Of a stretch of DNA of 64,000 nt, positions 19,171 through 28,111 are shown piece after piece (the stretch's first letter is position 1; every line of letters begins with the position of its first letter). The position numbers were made by a program, and so were the translations under genes. The DNA comes from Nitrosospira briensis (GTDB taxonomy: Bacteria; Pseudomonadota; Gammaproteobacteria; Burkholderiales; Nitrosomonadaceae): contig NZ_FOVJ01000005.1 of the NCBI RefSeq assembly GCF_900115125.1, positions 62,001 through 126,000 of the forward strand. The letters run 5' to 3'. The notes beneath the pieces were generated by a model, which was not told the origin of the DNA, searched no databases, and was given only the letters and a program-made list of their open reading frames with translations.

Positions 19171-22086
19171 TCACCCCTTCAAGAAATCCCTGAATGGCGT
19201 ATCGTCTGCCGGGATGGGCGATCCTATCAAAAAACCTTGCGCGTAATCTATTTGCATGTTTTCCAGGATGGAAAGGGTCGCAGCGTTTTCCACGAACTCG
19301 GCCGTTGTTTTTTTGCCGAATCCTCTCGCTACGTCACATAAGGCCTTTACCAGTATTTGATCATCCGGGTTATCAGCCAGGTTCCGTATAAACGAGCCGT
19401 CGATCTTCACCACGTCGATCGGGAGTTGCCTGATGTAATAGAAGGAGGAGAAGCCGACCCCGAAATCATCCAGCGTGAAACTGCAACCCAGCTTTCTGAT
19501 CTTCTCCATCAGTTCCCGGGCGGCAGGCAGATCCTCAAGGGCCGCGGTCTCGGTTATTTCAAACATGAAGTTTGAGGGATCCGCGCCATACTGTTCGAAA
19601 GCGGCCCTCAGGATCGGCAGCAACTCGGGATCATGAAAGGCATGGGCCGAGAGGTTGATCGAGAAACGGACATGGTGGCCTCCGTGCTGAATTTTCGCTG
19701 ATTGCGCAATGGATTTTCGTAACACCATATGATCGATTGCGTGAATAAGACCGGTTTGTTCTGCCGCGGGTATGAAAAAGTGCGGGGCAAGTATGGTTCC
19801 GTCATCGTCAAGCATGCGCAGCAGTACTTCGTAATGATCGATGGTCTTATTCCCGATATGCATAATGGGTTGGAAGTAAGACAGGAACCGTTCGTGCAGA
19901 AGAGCATGCTCGATCTTCTCTTTCCAGTACACCAGCGTATGCATGCGCTCGCGGGTTTTCTCCTCATTGGAAAACAGGTGCCAGCCCCCCCGCCCTGCTT
20001 CCTTCGCCTGATACATGGCGAGGTCCGCTGCCGCCAATAGATCGTGTACGTTGTTCCCGTGCTCGGGAAAAAGCGCAATGCCAACGCTGGCTGAAGCTTT
20101 ATGTGTCCGGTTGTTTATCGCAATCTTTTCCTCGTTCAGGCAGGCAAGCGCATTCTTCGCGACTTCTATCGCTCCATCCGCAGTAGTTTGCGGCAGTATC
20201 ACCGCAAATTCATCACCTCCCAGGCGCCCGAGTATATCGACGCTGCGTATACTGCCATGCAACATGCCGGCTACCATCTTCAATAAGGCATCGCCGGCCT
20301 GATGCCCACTGGTATCATTTATATATTTGAACTGATCCAGATCGAAAAAAAGCAGGGCGCCGGAATGCTTGTAGCGTGCGGCCAGGTTCAGCATCTGCTC
20401 CAACTCTTCCTGAAAACGCCGCCGATTGAAAAGGTCGGTAAGTGGATCGTGGTCGGCCAGCCAGGCAAGCCGTTTTTGTGTGCGCTTGTGTTCGGTCATG
20501 TCGAGACCTACGGATAATATCGAAGGGTCATTCTCGGTATGCCGCGTAAGGCGGGAATGCAACCAGAGAATATTTCGTATCGATGCATCCCTGCATATGA
20601 CGTTGGATTCGTGACGCAATTGATCCCTTCGCTCGGAACGCACTTCCCTCAAATGACCGGGGAGGTCGTGCAAGTCTCCATCAAGCGCAAGAAGATCGAT
20701 GAAGGATTTTCCTTGAAGTTCTTTTTCCGTATATTGAATGAGCATTTCCCCATGGGCATTGAGCGTAAGAATTTCGCCGTTGACGTTTTGTGTGATCACG
20801 ATCACCTGGGCAATATCCAGCAGATTTGTAATGAAATCTCGTTCCTTGCTTAATTCATCCATCTTTCCGTCTAATATCCGCGTCCGGTCCGCAACCTCTT
20901 CCTCCAGTTTTTCCAGCTGATAAGACAGGGCAACCGCTGTTTCATCAAGCATGTCAATTTCATCTTTCAGCCATCGCTTCTCGGCGCGGGAATGAAGCTG
21001 GGAGCGGAAATCCTTGAAACTGCGGCGGGCCAGGAGCGGCAAGGTGAAGACAATGTGCTTGAGCCGCGACAATGGCTTTGTGAGAATGATAAACAACAAT
21101 ATCTCGGAGAGCACTAATCCCGCCAATCCTATTATCATATTCTGCTGGGTCGAGTTGCGGATGGTCTGGATGGTCGAGGTGATATCGGTCACGACAATAA
21201 ACAGCGCCTGACCGGTTGTATTCATTCTTTCCACCGAAAGCGGTTCGATGTGCAGATGCTGGTTGCCCAGTGAAACCTGAACTCCATTCTTAAGATGATT
21301 TGTGTCGGGATACTGCTTCGAGACCTGATCGAGAATCGCTACATTCATTTCCCTGCTGTGGGCCGCCACCTTGGCTCCCCAGCTTGAAATTTTCATTTCC
21401 TTGCTTTTCGGGGCATCGCCTTCTTCCTTGACAAGCAGAGCGATATCGGCGCCGGAGATATGCTGGAATTCCAGAACGGCGTCGACCAGAGGTACGCCAA
21501 TGACAACAACACCAACACGGTTACCTTCTACCAGCAAGGGCGCGACGGCGAATTGCATGCAGCTTTTCTGACACATGAGAGGACTGGAAGGTTGTTCTCG
21601 CTCATTGACCTGGCGGACCCAATCCAGCATTGCAGCGTCATGCGCACCAGACTCGGAAGCGCCCCAGCTTGCCAGCAGCTGATTTGAATGATCATAAAAA
21701 CGTATCAGTTCGATGCCCTTGTTGAGCTGCAATGGTGCCCAATAGGGTTCGAACGTCTCGGCGATTTTTGTTCCATCATTTGCCAGAAGGTCGGTACCCA
21801 TTCCTTCCAGAAAAGGTATCAACTCTGCAAACTGATGCAGATTTTTCGATATTTGATCTATCAGGCCTTCCACTTCGCTGGCGTAACGCCGATGTTGCAC
21901 GCTTCTCTGACTTTCAAAATCATTCATCAAGCTCACATAGGTAATTCCAGTGAACGAAGCGACAATTGCGATCAGTATCAGGCTGCTCAGCACCAGAACT
22001 TTTGACTTCAGGCCCCAGAATTTGCGCGATCCGGCGCCGGTGGAGTCACCGTTTCGAGCCTTGTTAGTGTGGGGATCCTGGTTCAT
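19171..22086 (-). CDS. Membrane receptor with PAS, GGDEF and EAL domains (c-di-GMP turnover)
   Basis: A 971-residue inner-membrane protein. TM1 is at about 29-52, a periplasmic sensor at 53-315 (with two Cys at about 172 and 176), TM2 at about 316-338, then a coiled coil (ETAVALSYQLEKLEEEVADR), a PAS domain (about 417-535), GGDEF (540-705) and EAL (720-965). The cyclase motif GGDEF (623-627) and the inhibitory I-site RSVD (614-617) are intact. EAL residues are also kept: EVLLRM, EITET, DDFGVGFSS, VKIDGSF and TAEFVEN. Both activities are therefore possible. It is the last gene of a minus-strand block, 12 bp after a porin and downstream of a periplasmic binding-protein gene, which may feed the sensor. 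Confidence 0.92.
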   Translation of the reverse strand: MNQDPHTNKARNGDSTGAGSRKFWGLKSKVLVLSSLILIAIVASFTGITYVSLMNDFESQRSVQHRRYASEVEGLIDQISKNLHQFAELIPFLEGMGTDLLANDGTKIAETFEPYWAPLQLNKGIELIRFYDHSNQLLASWGASESGAHDAAMLDWVRQVNEREQPSSPLMCQKSCMQFAVAPLLVEGNRVGVVVIGVPLVDAVLEFQHISGADIALLVKEEGDAPKSKEMKISSWGAKVAAHSREMNVAILDQVSKQYPDTNHLKNGVQVSLGNQHLHIEPLSVERMNTTGQALFIVVTDITSTIQTIRNSTQQNMIIGLAGLVLSEILLFIILTKPLSRLKHIVFTLPLLARRSFKDFRSQLHSRAEKRWLKDEIDMLDETAVALSYQLEKLEEEVADRTRILDGKMDELSKERDFITNLLDIAQVIVITQNVNGEILTLNAHGEMLIQYTEKELQGKSFIDLLALDGDLHDLPGHLREVRSERRDQLRHESNVICRDASIRNILWLHSRLTRHTENDPSILSVGLDMTEHKRTQKRLAWLADHDPLTDLFNRRRFQEELEQMLNLAARYKHSGALLFFDLDQFKYINDTSGHQAGDALLKMVAGMLHGSIRSVDILGRLGGDEFAVILPQTTADGAIEVAKNALACLNEEKIAINNRTHKASASVGIALFPEHGNNVHDLLAAADLAMYQAKEAGRGGWHLFSNEEKTRERMHTLVYWKEKIEHALLHERFLSYFQPIMHIGNKTIDHYEVLLRMLDDDGTILAPHFFIPAAEQTGLIHAIDHMVLRKSIAQSAKIQHGGHHVRFSINLSAHAFHDPELLPILRAAFEQYGADPSNFMFEITETAALEDLPAARELMEKIRKLGCSFTLDDFGVGFSSFYYIRQLPIDVVKIDGSFIRNLADNPDDQILVKALCDVARGFGKKTTAEFVENAATLSILENMQIDYAQGFLIGSPIPADDTPFRDFLKG

Positions 22087-22098
22087 CAGAGGTTACCG

Positions 22099-23319
22099 TT
22101 AGAACCGAAATGAGCCAAGGATCGAAAAAAGATCCCAGCGCTGAGACATGTCAGCAGGGTTGGGATTATCCAGGGTAGAAAGCCAGCCAGTACCGTTCAC
22201 ATGGTGATATTCCGCCCGCAGCATAAACTCGGGTGTAATGTTCCAGCGAAGACCGACAGTAATGTCCTTGGCGAAGCGATTGTGTGCATGCCGACCATCC
22301 CCGGTCCCCGAAGCCGCCCACTTTCTCCCCTGGCGGTCATTGCTATCCATATACAAAACATCGTAACGGGCAATCGCCTCCCACTCGGGTGTTAGCCGAT
22401 AGACACCTTGAAAGTAATAGCTTTCCCCCGAAATATCCATATCTGGCATCGCGCCAAAATTTTTGTACTGGAGGTTGCGGAAGGCATATTCGGAGGTAAG
22501 GCTCCAGCGCTCGGCGTTATATTGCGCGGAGAAGATAACAGGAACGAAGTGAATAGAACCTTCCCCTGGAGAGTAGCTCATATTCAACTGAGTTGCGCTT
22601 GCTGCGAACCGTATGCGCCCGCCATCCAGTTCGTAGTTCACCCTGCCGATATATGACATCTCCGGCGCCAAATGGCCCTGCACTAACTGGCCGAACACAG
22701 CCGCCTCTGCTTCATCGCCCCTGACCAGTGGACGCGCAACCCCGGCCTGGAAAGAAATATCGCCCATCTCCGAACGGCGCTCGCCATACAGGTGCACGCC
22801 ATCCGCGGCCAGCGCAAGCTTACGGGTGCGGTCAAAATAGATCGATTGCGGTAATAGAATGCTGGGCCGTGTAAAAGGCACATCCCGGGTATCGTTGTAG
22901 AAGCCGAGCGGGTTTTTCATTCTTCCCAGGCGTATCCCGAATTGACTGGTTTCGCCGGAGAAAACGGTATAGTCAATAAATCCATAATCGAGCCGGATAT
23001 TGCCCTCGCTGCCTTTGCCTGCCCAGCGTGACAACATCTGGGCGGAGAATTGCAGCCTGGGTAACGGCCTCATGGAGGCGTTCAGCCCCAATTCACGGAA
23101 ATCAAAGCTGCCGCTACCAGAACTGCTTTTACCGAAAACGTTATTATCCGAACTCATTAGCCACGACTGGCTTGCGAAACCATGAATCTGCAGGTTGTGC
23201 GGCAATTTTTCGGCCTCGGCCGCACAAGACCACAGGAGAACCTGCCCCATAACAAGCGTGGCAGTCCATCGATGGCTGCGAGCGCCGTTATTTGATCTGG
23301 AGTACATTGACTCTGCCAT
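22099..23319 (-). CDS. Putative outer-membrane porin
   Basis: The 406-residue protein has an N-terminal signal (ATLVMGQVLLWSCAAEAE), alternating aromatic/polar beta strands throughout and a C-terminal Phe (ILGSFRF), the hallmark of BAM-inserted barrels. Segments such as GIRLGRMKNPLGFYNDTRD resemble phosphate- or anion-selective porin-like families, but no exact family is assigned. ATG at 23319 has AGGA 4 bases upstream; ATG at 23307 is an alternative. It overlaps the 3' end of the interrupted binding-protein gene by about 32 bases and is 12 bp before the GGDEF-EAL gene. The three are therefore likely one transcription unit. Confidence 0.82.
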   Translation of the reverse strand: MAESMYSRSNNGARSHRWTATLVMGQVLLWSCAAEAEKLPHNLQIHGFASQSWLMSSDNNVFGKSSSGSGSFDFRELGLNASMRPLPRLQFSAQMLSRWAGKGSEGNIRLDYGFIDYTVFSGETSQFGIRLGRMKNPLGFYNDTRDVPFTRPSILLPQSIYFDRTRKLALAADGVHLYGERRSEMGDISFQAGVARPLVRGDEAEAAVFGQLVQGHLAPEMSYIGRVNYELDGGRIRFAASATQLNMSYSPGEGSIHFVPVIFSAQYNAERWSLTSEYAFRNLQYKNFGAMPDMDISGESYYFQGVYRLTPEWEAIARYDVLYMDSNDRQGRKWAASGTGDGRHAHNRFAKDITVGLRWNITPEFMLRAEYHHVNGTGWLSTLDNPNPADMSQRWDLFSILGSFRF

Positions 23320-23737
23320 CCGTCCTGGATTTATTCAAATAGCCAATTGCCCCGGGTGTTGCTGCAACCTTGGCGAGCATTTCCTCGGAGGTGCCTACTG
23401 TATTGGGCGCTTGACCTGTGCCGGAGAAGACCAGGCGGTCCTAGGCCGAGCGAAGCTGATAGGGAAAGACATTCAACTTTTCCTTGGAAAATGCGGCATG
23501 CGAGGCCGCATCGTCCGGCATCACGAATACTTGTATGGCTGTGCCGTCCGGCCATGCATGGAGGCGCATGCCGAAAATGGCGCGCAAGGAACTTTTGGAT
23601 ATCGTTTTCTCGCTAACGCCGGGGTGCACCACGACCTCATATTGATCCGTTGCATGAGCAATGCCTGTACCGCATGCCATGCTGAGCAGCAAGCATGCGA
23701 AAAAGACAAGACGGCCAATATTTTTTTTAATGGTCAC
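23288..23737 (-). pseudogene. Periplasmic phosphate-binding-like protein interrupted by an in-frame TAG
   Basis: Read through, the gene encodes 149 residues. There is a signal peptide (LVFFACLLLSMACGTGIAHA), then YEVVVHPGVSEKTISKSSL, a core VFVMPDDAASHAAFSKEKLN, and a C-terminal half continuing DRLVFSGTGQAPNTVG and PGAIGYLNKSRMDG to TAA at 23288-23290. At 23441-23443 the codon is TAG, exactly where this small PstS-like family usually has Trp (SAWDRLVFSG expected), so one TGG-to-TAG change explains it. As written, only 98 residues are made. The frame on both sides is intact, suggesting a recent mutation, a sequencing error or readthrough. It may supply ligand to the porin/GGDEF-EAL system. Confidence 0.8.
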
Positions 23738-23901
23738 GATTTACTTTATTCATCACCATCTGCGCGCCGGGTTGATGGCTGACTGGAGCCGCTGGTGGAG
23801 AGGCAGAGAATGGGCGGATGGAAATTTCGAAGCGCAGCGGTCGTGGCATTGCGGCGGGAGGTGGCTCGCTTCCAAGCGATTACCGCCCTGGGTCTGAATT
23901 A

Positions 23902-24735
23902 TTAAAATTTTCTTGCTGATACTTGTAAGGAGTCGTCCTCTGGTCCTATCCGGATTTTGCCAAAATCCGTCATCAGTTCCCAAAACTCTTTATTGTTTAT
24001 GTACATCCTGTCCAGTAATTGGATCAAATTGATATAGTAGGGCCGGCGCGGACCATGATGATTGATTAGCGGGCCAATGACGTCGAACTGCAAGCCGAAG
24101 TGGCCCAATAGTCTGTTCAATGAAGGCTCCATTACCGAAAGGCATTGAGTGACATTATTTTTGGAAGACATGCGTATTATGCCAACCACAAGCGCGAGAA
24201 CAGGATGGGGAAACCGTCGTTGTTTTGTAGGAGCCCACCCTTCGATATTTACGGCGCTCTTGTAGGCATGGAGCAATTCGTCACGGCGACGAGTAAACCG
24301 GCGTACAACGACCAGGCGAGATATCTCGGCAGTGTTTTGGCGCGTCAACTTGCTTCTATCAATGAGGACCGGATCAATTTCCATATGCTTTTCAGTCGGG
24401 AAGAGCCTTGCTGGATCGAGTGGGTCCTGCAGGATCAAACGCGCGGTACCCACAAATTCGCCAGTTGGACGATGCCGCAACAGTATATGAGATGAATGGC
24501 GGTCATATTCGTCGCTTTCCATCTCGTCAGGGTAATTCGAAGCTTCGAAGCCCGGAGCACGCTGCTCGATACAATACACCTGGTATCGCAGATGAAATAC
24601 CTCGCGCAGCAATGCCGGGGAATCAGCGTCGACCACCTCAAAGTATTCGTTAAACGCGGCCACCACGTCGTTTGTCTGGATGAGCTCAGGTGACTTTAAT
24701 GGAAATTGTAAAACTCGAAAATCACTCATTTTCAA
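23902..24735 (-). CDS. PEP-CTERM/exosortase system-associated acyltransferase
   Basis: The 277-residue protein resembles the exosortase-associated acyltransferase family (GNAT fold, related to LuxI/FeeM N-acyl transferases). Recognisable parts are DADSPALLREVFHLRYQVYC, the GNAT core PTGEFVGTARLIL, EISRLVVVRRFTRRRDEL, and a C-terminal half with SLNRLLGHFGLQF and GPRRPYYINL. No signal peptide is present. The family occurs in genomes with exosortase/PEP-CTERM surface protein sorting and is thought to acylate an unknown amino compound. No exosortase or PEP-CTERM protein lies in this window, so here it is an orphan. It precedes the binding protein/porin/GGDEF-EAL block by 164 bp on the same strand. 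Confidence 0.82.
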   Translation of the reverse strand: MKMSDFRVLQFPLKSPELIQTNDVVAAFNEYFEVVDADSPALLREVFHLRYQVYCIEQRAPGFEASNYPDEMESDEYDRHSSHILLRHRPTGEFVGTARLILQDPLDPARLFPTEKHMEIDPVLIDRSKLTRQNTAEISRLVVVRRFTRRRDELLHAYKSAVNIEGWAPTKQRRFPHPVLALVVGIIRMSSKNNVTQCLSVMEPSLNRLLGHFGLQFDVIGPLINHHGPRRPYYINLIQLLDRMYINNKEFWELMTDFGKIRIGPEDDSLQVSARKF

Positions 24736-25209
24736 TCCATTATTTAGCTATATGCAAGTTGATCCGCTTGTAGTCGTCTACTTGCCTGAAGGGATAGACT
24801 GCAGGATGATCAGTATCGCGGGAAAGGGTCATTTATTACGATTGCATAATGAAAGTATTTAATCTCGCGCCATCCGCACCGAATTGGCTCGCCTCACGTG
24901 AAAAATGACAACAGGCCTTCACTTTCTCGTTACTTATCGAAGTTGCAAATCTTGTCGGCCGCATGCCTCCAGGTACTGGATGTTTCTCCGAGGAGATCAA
25001 TGATTAACGGCCGGAATCCGCTCCACTTTACTGCAGCACGATGCGTGGAATTTCTTGCCTGCAATTTTCGATTCATGGCCGTCTTGCGGCAATAGTTCCC
25101 GTCTCACTTGTCGAGGGGGAGTGAAGAACTTGTTAAATCTGGCTTCCAGCCATTTAATTCCGGGCTATCAACGGTGTGAAGGGCAAAACTCGCAGGTTCG
25201 ACCGTTATT

Positions 25210-25239
25210 TTGACTTGAGTTTATCGATTACGCTATAAG
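25210..25239 (+). promoter_or_regulatory. Sigma-70-like promoter upstream of the LexA-like box
   Basis: TTGACT (25210-25215), an 18-bp spacer and TATAAG (25234-25239). A transcript from about 25247 would run through the palindrome at 25262 and the small ORF at 25426. Confidence 0.5.
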
Positions 25240-25261
25240 ACATTGGATCCATCTTTATGCA

Positions 25262-25283
25262 TAGCTGTAAAATTGTACAGCTA
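25262..25283. promoter_or_regulatory. LexA-like SOS box (CTGT-N8-ACAG palindrome)
   Basis: TAGCTGTA (25262-25269) and TACAGCTA (25276-25283) are perfect inverted repeats around AAATTG, giving CTGT-N8-ACAG with an AT-rich centre. This fits the beta/gammaproteobacterial LexA consensus. The CTG-N10-CAG spacing also resembles LuxR-type boxes. It sits just downstream of a promoter, where binding would repress transcription. Confidence 0.5.
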
Positions 25284-25425
25284 GAAATTAGCGGAATCAG
25301 CGGCAATCGGTGTCGTGGCTAGTTTAAAGACAGAGGATGTTCGTTTCGCCTTGGTATTCCAGAAAGAATCTCTGAAACCGGTATATTTTCTCTGATAAAA
25401 ATCTGACCACAATAAGCCGGAGCGA

Positions 25426-25629
25426 ATGGCCGACCCACGCAATGCGGCACAAGGTTCTTTCCTTGAAAACCTAAAGCTGGATGAACTATCTTCGCTGGCT
25501 GCTATAATGAATAGCGGGTATAACCGAAGCAGGGATTTTCAGGTTGACATCAGAAGTTCAGAAGTTTTCATGTGCCGCAGCTTGACCCAGGCTGTGATCG
25601 AAGTACAGGCGTATGAGGAAATGGCGTAG
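25426..25629 (+). CDS. Possible small hypothetical protein (67 residues)
   Basis: The ORF starts MADPRNAAQGSFLENLKLDE and ends AVIEVQAYEEMA. It is soluble and mixed-charge, with no signal or known motif. GGAG lies 3 bases before the ATG, slightly too close. It would be the first gene after the promoter at 25210 and the LexA-like box, 143 bases downstream. It ends 62 bases before the convergent tRNA-Leu. Could be spurious. Confidence 0.3.
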   Translation: MADPRNAAQGSFLENLKLDELSSLAAIMNSGYNRSRDFQVDIRSSEVFMCRSLTQAVIEVQAYEEMA

Positions 25630-25691
25630 AGCCACCCTCTGAAAGGATCTGGAGTGACCCCGCGCCGGAAGATCCGATGCGAGAATTTGCA

Positions 25692-25778
25692 TGGTGCCCA
25701 GAAGAGGACTCGAACCTCCACAGTGTTGCCACCGCTAGGACCTGAACCTAGTGCGTCTACCAATTCCGCCATCTGGGC
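25692..25778 (-). tRNA. tRNA-Leu (anticodon CAG)
   Basis: Class II tRNA of 87 nt with encoded CCA. Acceptor arms are GCCCAGA/TCTGGGC, the D-arm is GGCGGAATTGGTAGACGC, and the anticodon stem-loop CTAGG-TTCAGGT-CCTAG gives CAG. A long variable arm and the T-loop GGTTCGAGTCC follow. It reads codon CUG. Confidence 0.97.
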
Positions 25779-25815
25779 AATGGTGAATCTTGTCCGGATA
25801 TCAGACAGAGGCGCA

Positions 25816-25843
25816 ATTTTATAGGAAATTATTGCTTTGTCAA
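25816..25843 (-). promoter_or_regulatory. Promoter of tRNA-Leu, overlapping the rnr start codon
   Basis: On the minus strand, TTGACA (complement of 25838-25843), a 16-bp spacer and TAAAAT (complement of 25816-25821). Transcription would start near 25809, about 30 bases before the tRNA. The -35 box overlaps the presumed TTG start of the divergent rnr. Confidence 0.7.
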
Positions 25844-28032
25844 TTAAGAAGAAACGCAAATTACGCGATCTTGACCCTCAGCTTGAGCGTGAAAAGGCTC
25901 GTTACGGCCACGCATTGCCCAGCAGGGAATTCATACTCCAGGCCCTCGAAGATCAGGGGGTCCCGGTCAACGAGAACGTCCTGCAAAACCTGCTCGAAAT
26001 CACTGAAGAAGAAACCGAAATTTTCGGCCGCCGCGTGTCCGCCATGCTACGCGAAGGCCAGATCATGCGTAATCGCAAGGGTGATATCTGCGTGGTGGAG
26101 AAGCTCGATCTCATCAGGGGGAGGGTTCAGGGTCACCCCGACGGCTTCGGCTTCCTGATACCCGACGATAGTAGTCCGGATTTATTTCTGAGCGCCAAGG
26201 AAATGCACAAGGCGCTGCATGGCGACAGGGTGATGGTGCGCGAAACCGGCGTGGACAGGCGGGGACGCAGGGAAGGAACCATCGTCGAAGTGCTGGAGCG
26301 CGCCGTTACACAGTTAGTCGGACGATTGCACGCCGATCACGGAATTCTGTTTGTAGAGGCGGAGAACAGGCGTATCAGCCAGGATATTCTGATACCTGGA
26401 GAAGAGTCCATGGGCGCCCGGGCGGGCCAGGTAGTAATGGTCGAAATCATCCAGCAGCCAAGCAAACACGCCCAGCCCATTGGTCGTATCGTCGAAATTC
26501 TGGGTAACTATACATCGCCCGGGATGGAGATCGAAATCGCCTTGCGCAAGCATGAATTGCCTCATCAGTTTCCGCCTGAGGTGGACAAACGTTCCGCCAA
26601 ATTCCCGGACAAAGTTCTGAAAGCAGATCTGAAGGAGCGGGAGGACATCCGGCATTTGCCGATGGTGACGATAGACGGCGAAACCGCGCGGGACTTCGAC
26701 GATGCGGTGTATTGTGAGCGCGACGGAAAGGATTACAAATTATATGTCGCCATCGCTGATGTCAGTCACTACGTGAGTTCCGGCGATGCGCTGGACCGGG
26801 AGGCATTCAATCGCGGCAACTCCGTGTACTTTCCTCGCCGCGTTATCCCGATGTTGCCTGAGGTGCTCTCCAATGGCCTGTGTTCGCTTAACCCGCAAGT
26901 CGAGCGCTTGTGCATGGTATGCGAGATGAATCTCGACACGAAGGGCGGTTTTCGTGAATACCGCTTTTACCCGGCGGTAATGTTTTCCCATGCCCGCCTC
27001 ACGTATACCAAAGTTGCCGCAATGCTGGAGAATCCCAAGGGCGAGGATGCACAGCAATATAAAAATCTTTTGCCGCACATCAAGTTGCTCTACAAACTAT
27101 TCAAGGTATTGTTGAAGGCGCGAGGCAAACGGGGTGCGATCGATTTTGAGACTATTGAAACCCAAATGATTTTCAACGATCAGGGCAAAATCGAGCGTAT
27201 CCTCCCCGTGAAGCGCAACGATGCTCATCGGCTGATCGAGGAATGCATGCTTGCGGCCAATGTATGCGCCTCGGATTTTTTGCAGAAGCACAAACAGCAG
27301 ACGCTCTATCGCATTCATGAAGGCCCTACACCCGAAAAGCTGCTTGCATTGCGTGATTTCCTGAAGGAATTCGGCGTGCAGTTAAGCGGGGGCGACGAGC
27401 CCGGAGCGAAGGACTATGCCAAAACGTTGACCAGAATCAAAGACAGGCCTGACGCGCAGCTGCTGCAGACGGTAATGTTGCGATCCTTGCGCCAAGCGGT
27501 TTACAGCCCGGACAACGTAGGGCATTTCGGCCTTGCATACGAGTCCTATACCCATTTCACGTCGCCTATCAGGCGCTACCCCGATCTGCTGGTGCACCGC
27601 GCAATCAAGGCAGTGTTGAGCGACACGGTGTATTCTCCCGGCAACTGGCATGAACTGGGCGAACATTGTTCACAGACAGAGCGCCGTGCGGACGATGCCA
27701 CCCGCGATGTAGAGACATGGCTTAAATGCTATTACATGCAGGACAGGATTGGCGAATGCTTCGATGGCGTTATCAGCGGCGTAACCGGCTTTGGCCTGTT
27801 CGTCGCGCTGGATGGCATTTATGTGGAGGGCCTCGTACATATTTCGGAGTTGCCCAGTGACTATTTCCACTTTGATGCCGCGAAGCATATGCTGCTGGGC
27901 GAGCGTAGCGGCAAGCGCTATCGTCTTGGGGACCGGCTCAGGGTCAAGCTGGTGCGCGTCGATCTTGAAACAAGCAAGATCGATTTTGTTCTGGACGGAA
28001 ATGGTGCGGCAAGTCGCACAGCCGAGAGTTGA
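25837..28032 (+). CDS. rnr: Ribonuclease R
   Basis: This 3'-5' exoribonuclease degrades structured RNA and acts in rRNA/tmRNA quality control. The 731-residue product starts at TTG (SIKKKRKLRDLDPQ) with AGGA about 10 bases upstream. Domains in order: N-terminal winged helix (about 20-85), cold-shock domains with GHPDGFGFLIPDD, the RNB catalytic domain with TARDFDDAVYCERDG and SHYVSSGDALDREA and later HFTSPIRRYPDLLVHR, and a C-terminal S1 domain (GVTGFGLFVALDGIYVEGLV). It is shorter than E. coli RNase R (813) because it lacks the long Lys-rich tail. rlmB follows 79 bp downstream, as in E. coli. Confidence 0.96.
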   Translation: MSIKKKRKLRDLDPQLEREKARYGHALPSREFILQALEDQGVPVNENVLQNLLEITEEETEIFGRRVSAMLREGQIMRNRKGDICVVEKLDLIRGRVQGHPDGFGFLIPDDSSPDLFLSAKEMHKALHGDRVMVRETGVDRRGRREGTIVEVLERAVTQLVGRLHADHGILFVEAENRRISQDILIPGEESMGARAGQVVMVEIIQQPSKHAQPIGRIVEILGNYTSPGMEIEIALRKHELPHQFPPEVDKRSAKFPDKVLKADLKEREDIRHLPMVTIDGETARDFDDAVYCERDGKDYKLYVAIADVSHYVSSGDALDREAFNRGNSVYFPRRVIPMLPEVLSNGLCSLNPQVERLCMVCEMNLDTKGGFREYRFYPAVMFSHARLTYTKVAAMLENPKGEDAQQYKNLLPHIKLLYKLFKVLLKARGKRGAIDFETIETQMIFNDQGKIERILPVKRNDAHRLIEECMLAANVCASDFLQKHKQQTLYRIHEGPTPEKLLALRDFLKEFGVQLSGGDEPGAKDYAKTLTRIKDRPDAQLLQTVMLRSLRQAVYSPDNVGHFGLAYESYTHFTSPIRRYPDLLVHRAIKAVLSDTVYSPGNWHELGEHCSQTERRADDATRDVETWLKCYYMQDRIGECFDGVISGVTGFGLFVALDGIYVEGLVHISELPSDYFHFDAAKHMLLGERSGKRYRLGDRLRVKLVRVDLETSKIDFVLDGNGAASRTAES

Positions 28033-28111
28033 CCGGAAGAAGATGGTTTCGAGTCTCCGATCGGTCTGAGCTGACGCTCCCCCCTTTCACCTATTCAATT
28101 CCCCCGTTTGA

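Larger units (their letters stand above)
24736..25425. other. Gene-poor region with promoter, LexA-like box and possible small ORFs
   Basis: No convincing gene of usual size. A 31-codon ORF at 25000-25095 (MINGRNPLHF..., ending FMAVLRQ) has a strong SD (GAGGAG, 5 bases before the ATG) and may be translated. A sigma-70-like promoter (25210-25239) and a palindrome (25262-25283) follow. The rest shows no structure I can support. Confidence 0.5.

Noticed and set aside
23441-23443. TAG as pyrrolysine or other recoding
   Set aside because: Homologous family has Trp here, so simple TGG-to-TAG mutation or error is the better explanation; no recoding machinery is visible.
25539-25859. Minus-strand ORF reading MAELVDALGSGPSGG
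   Set aside because: It is the translation of tRNA-Leu, a well-known annotation artefact.
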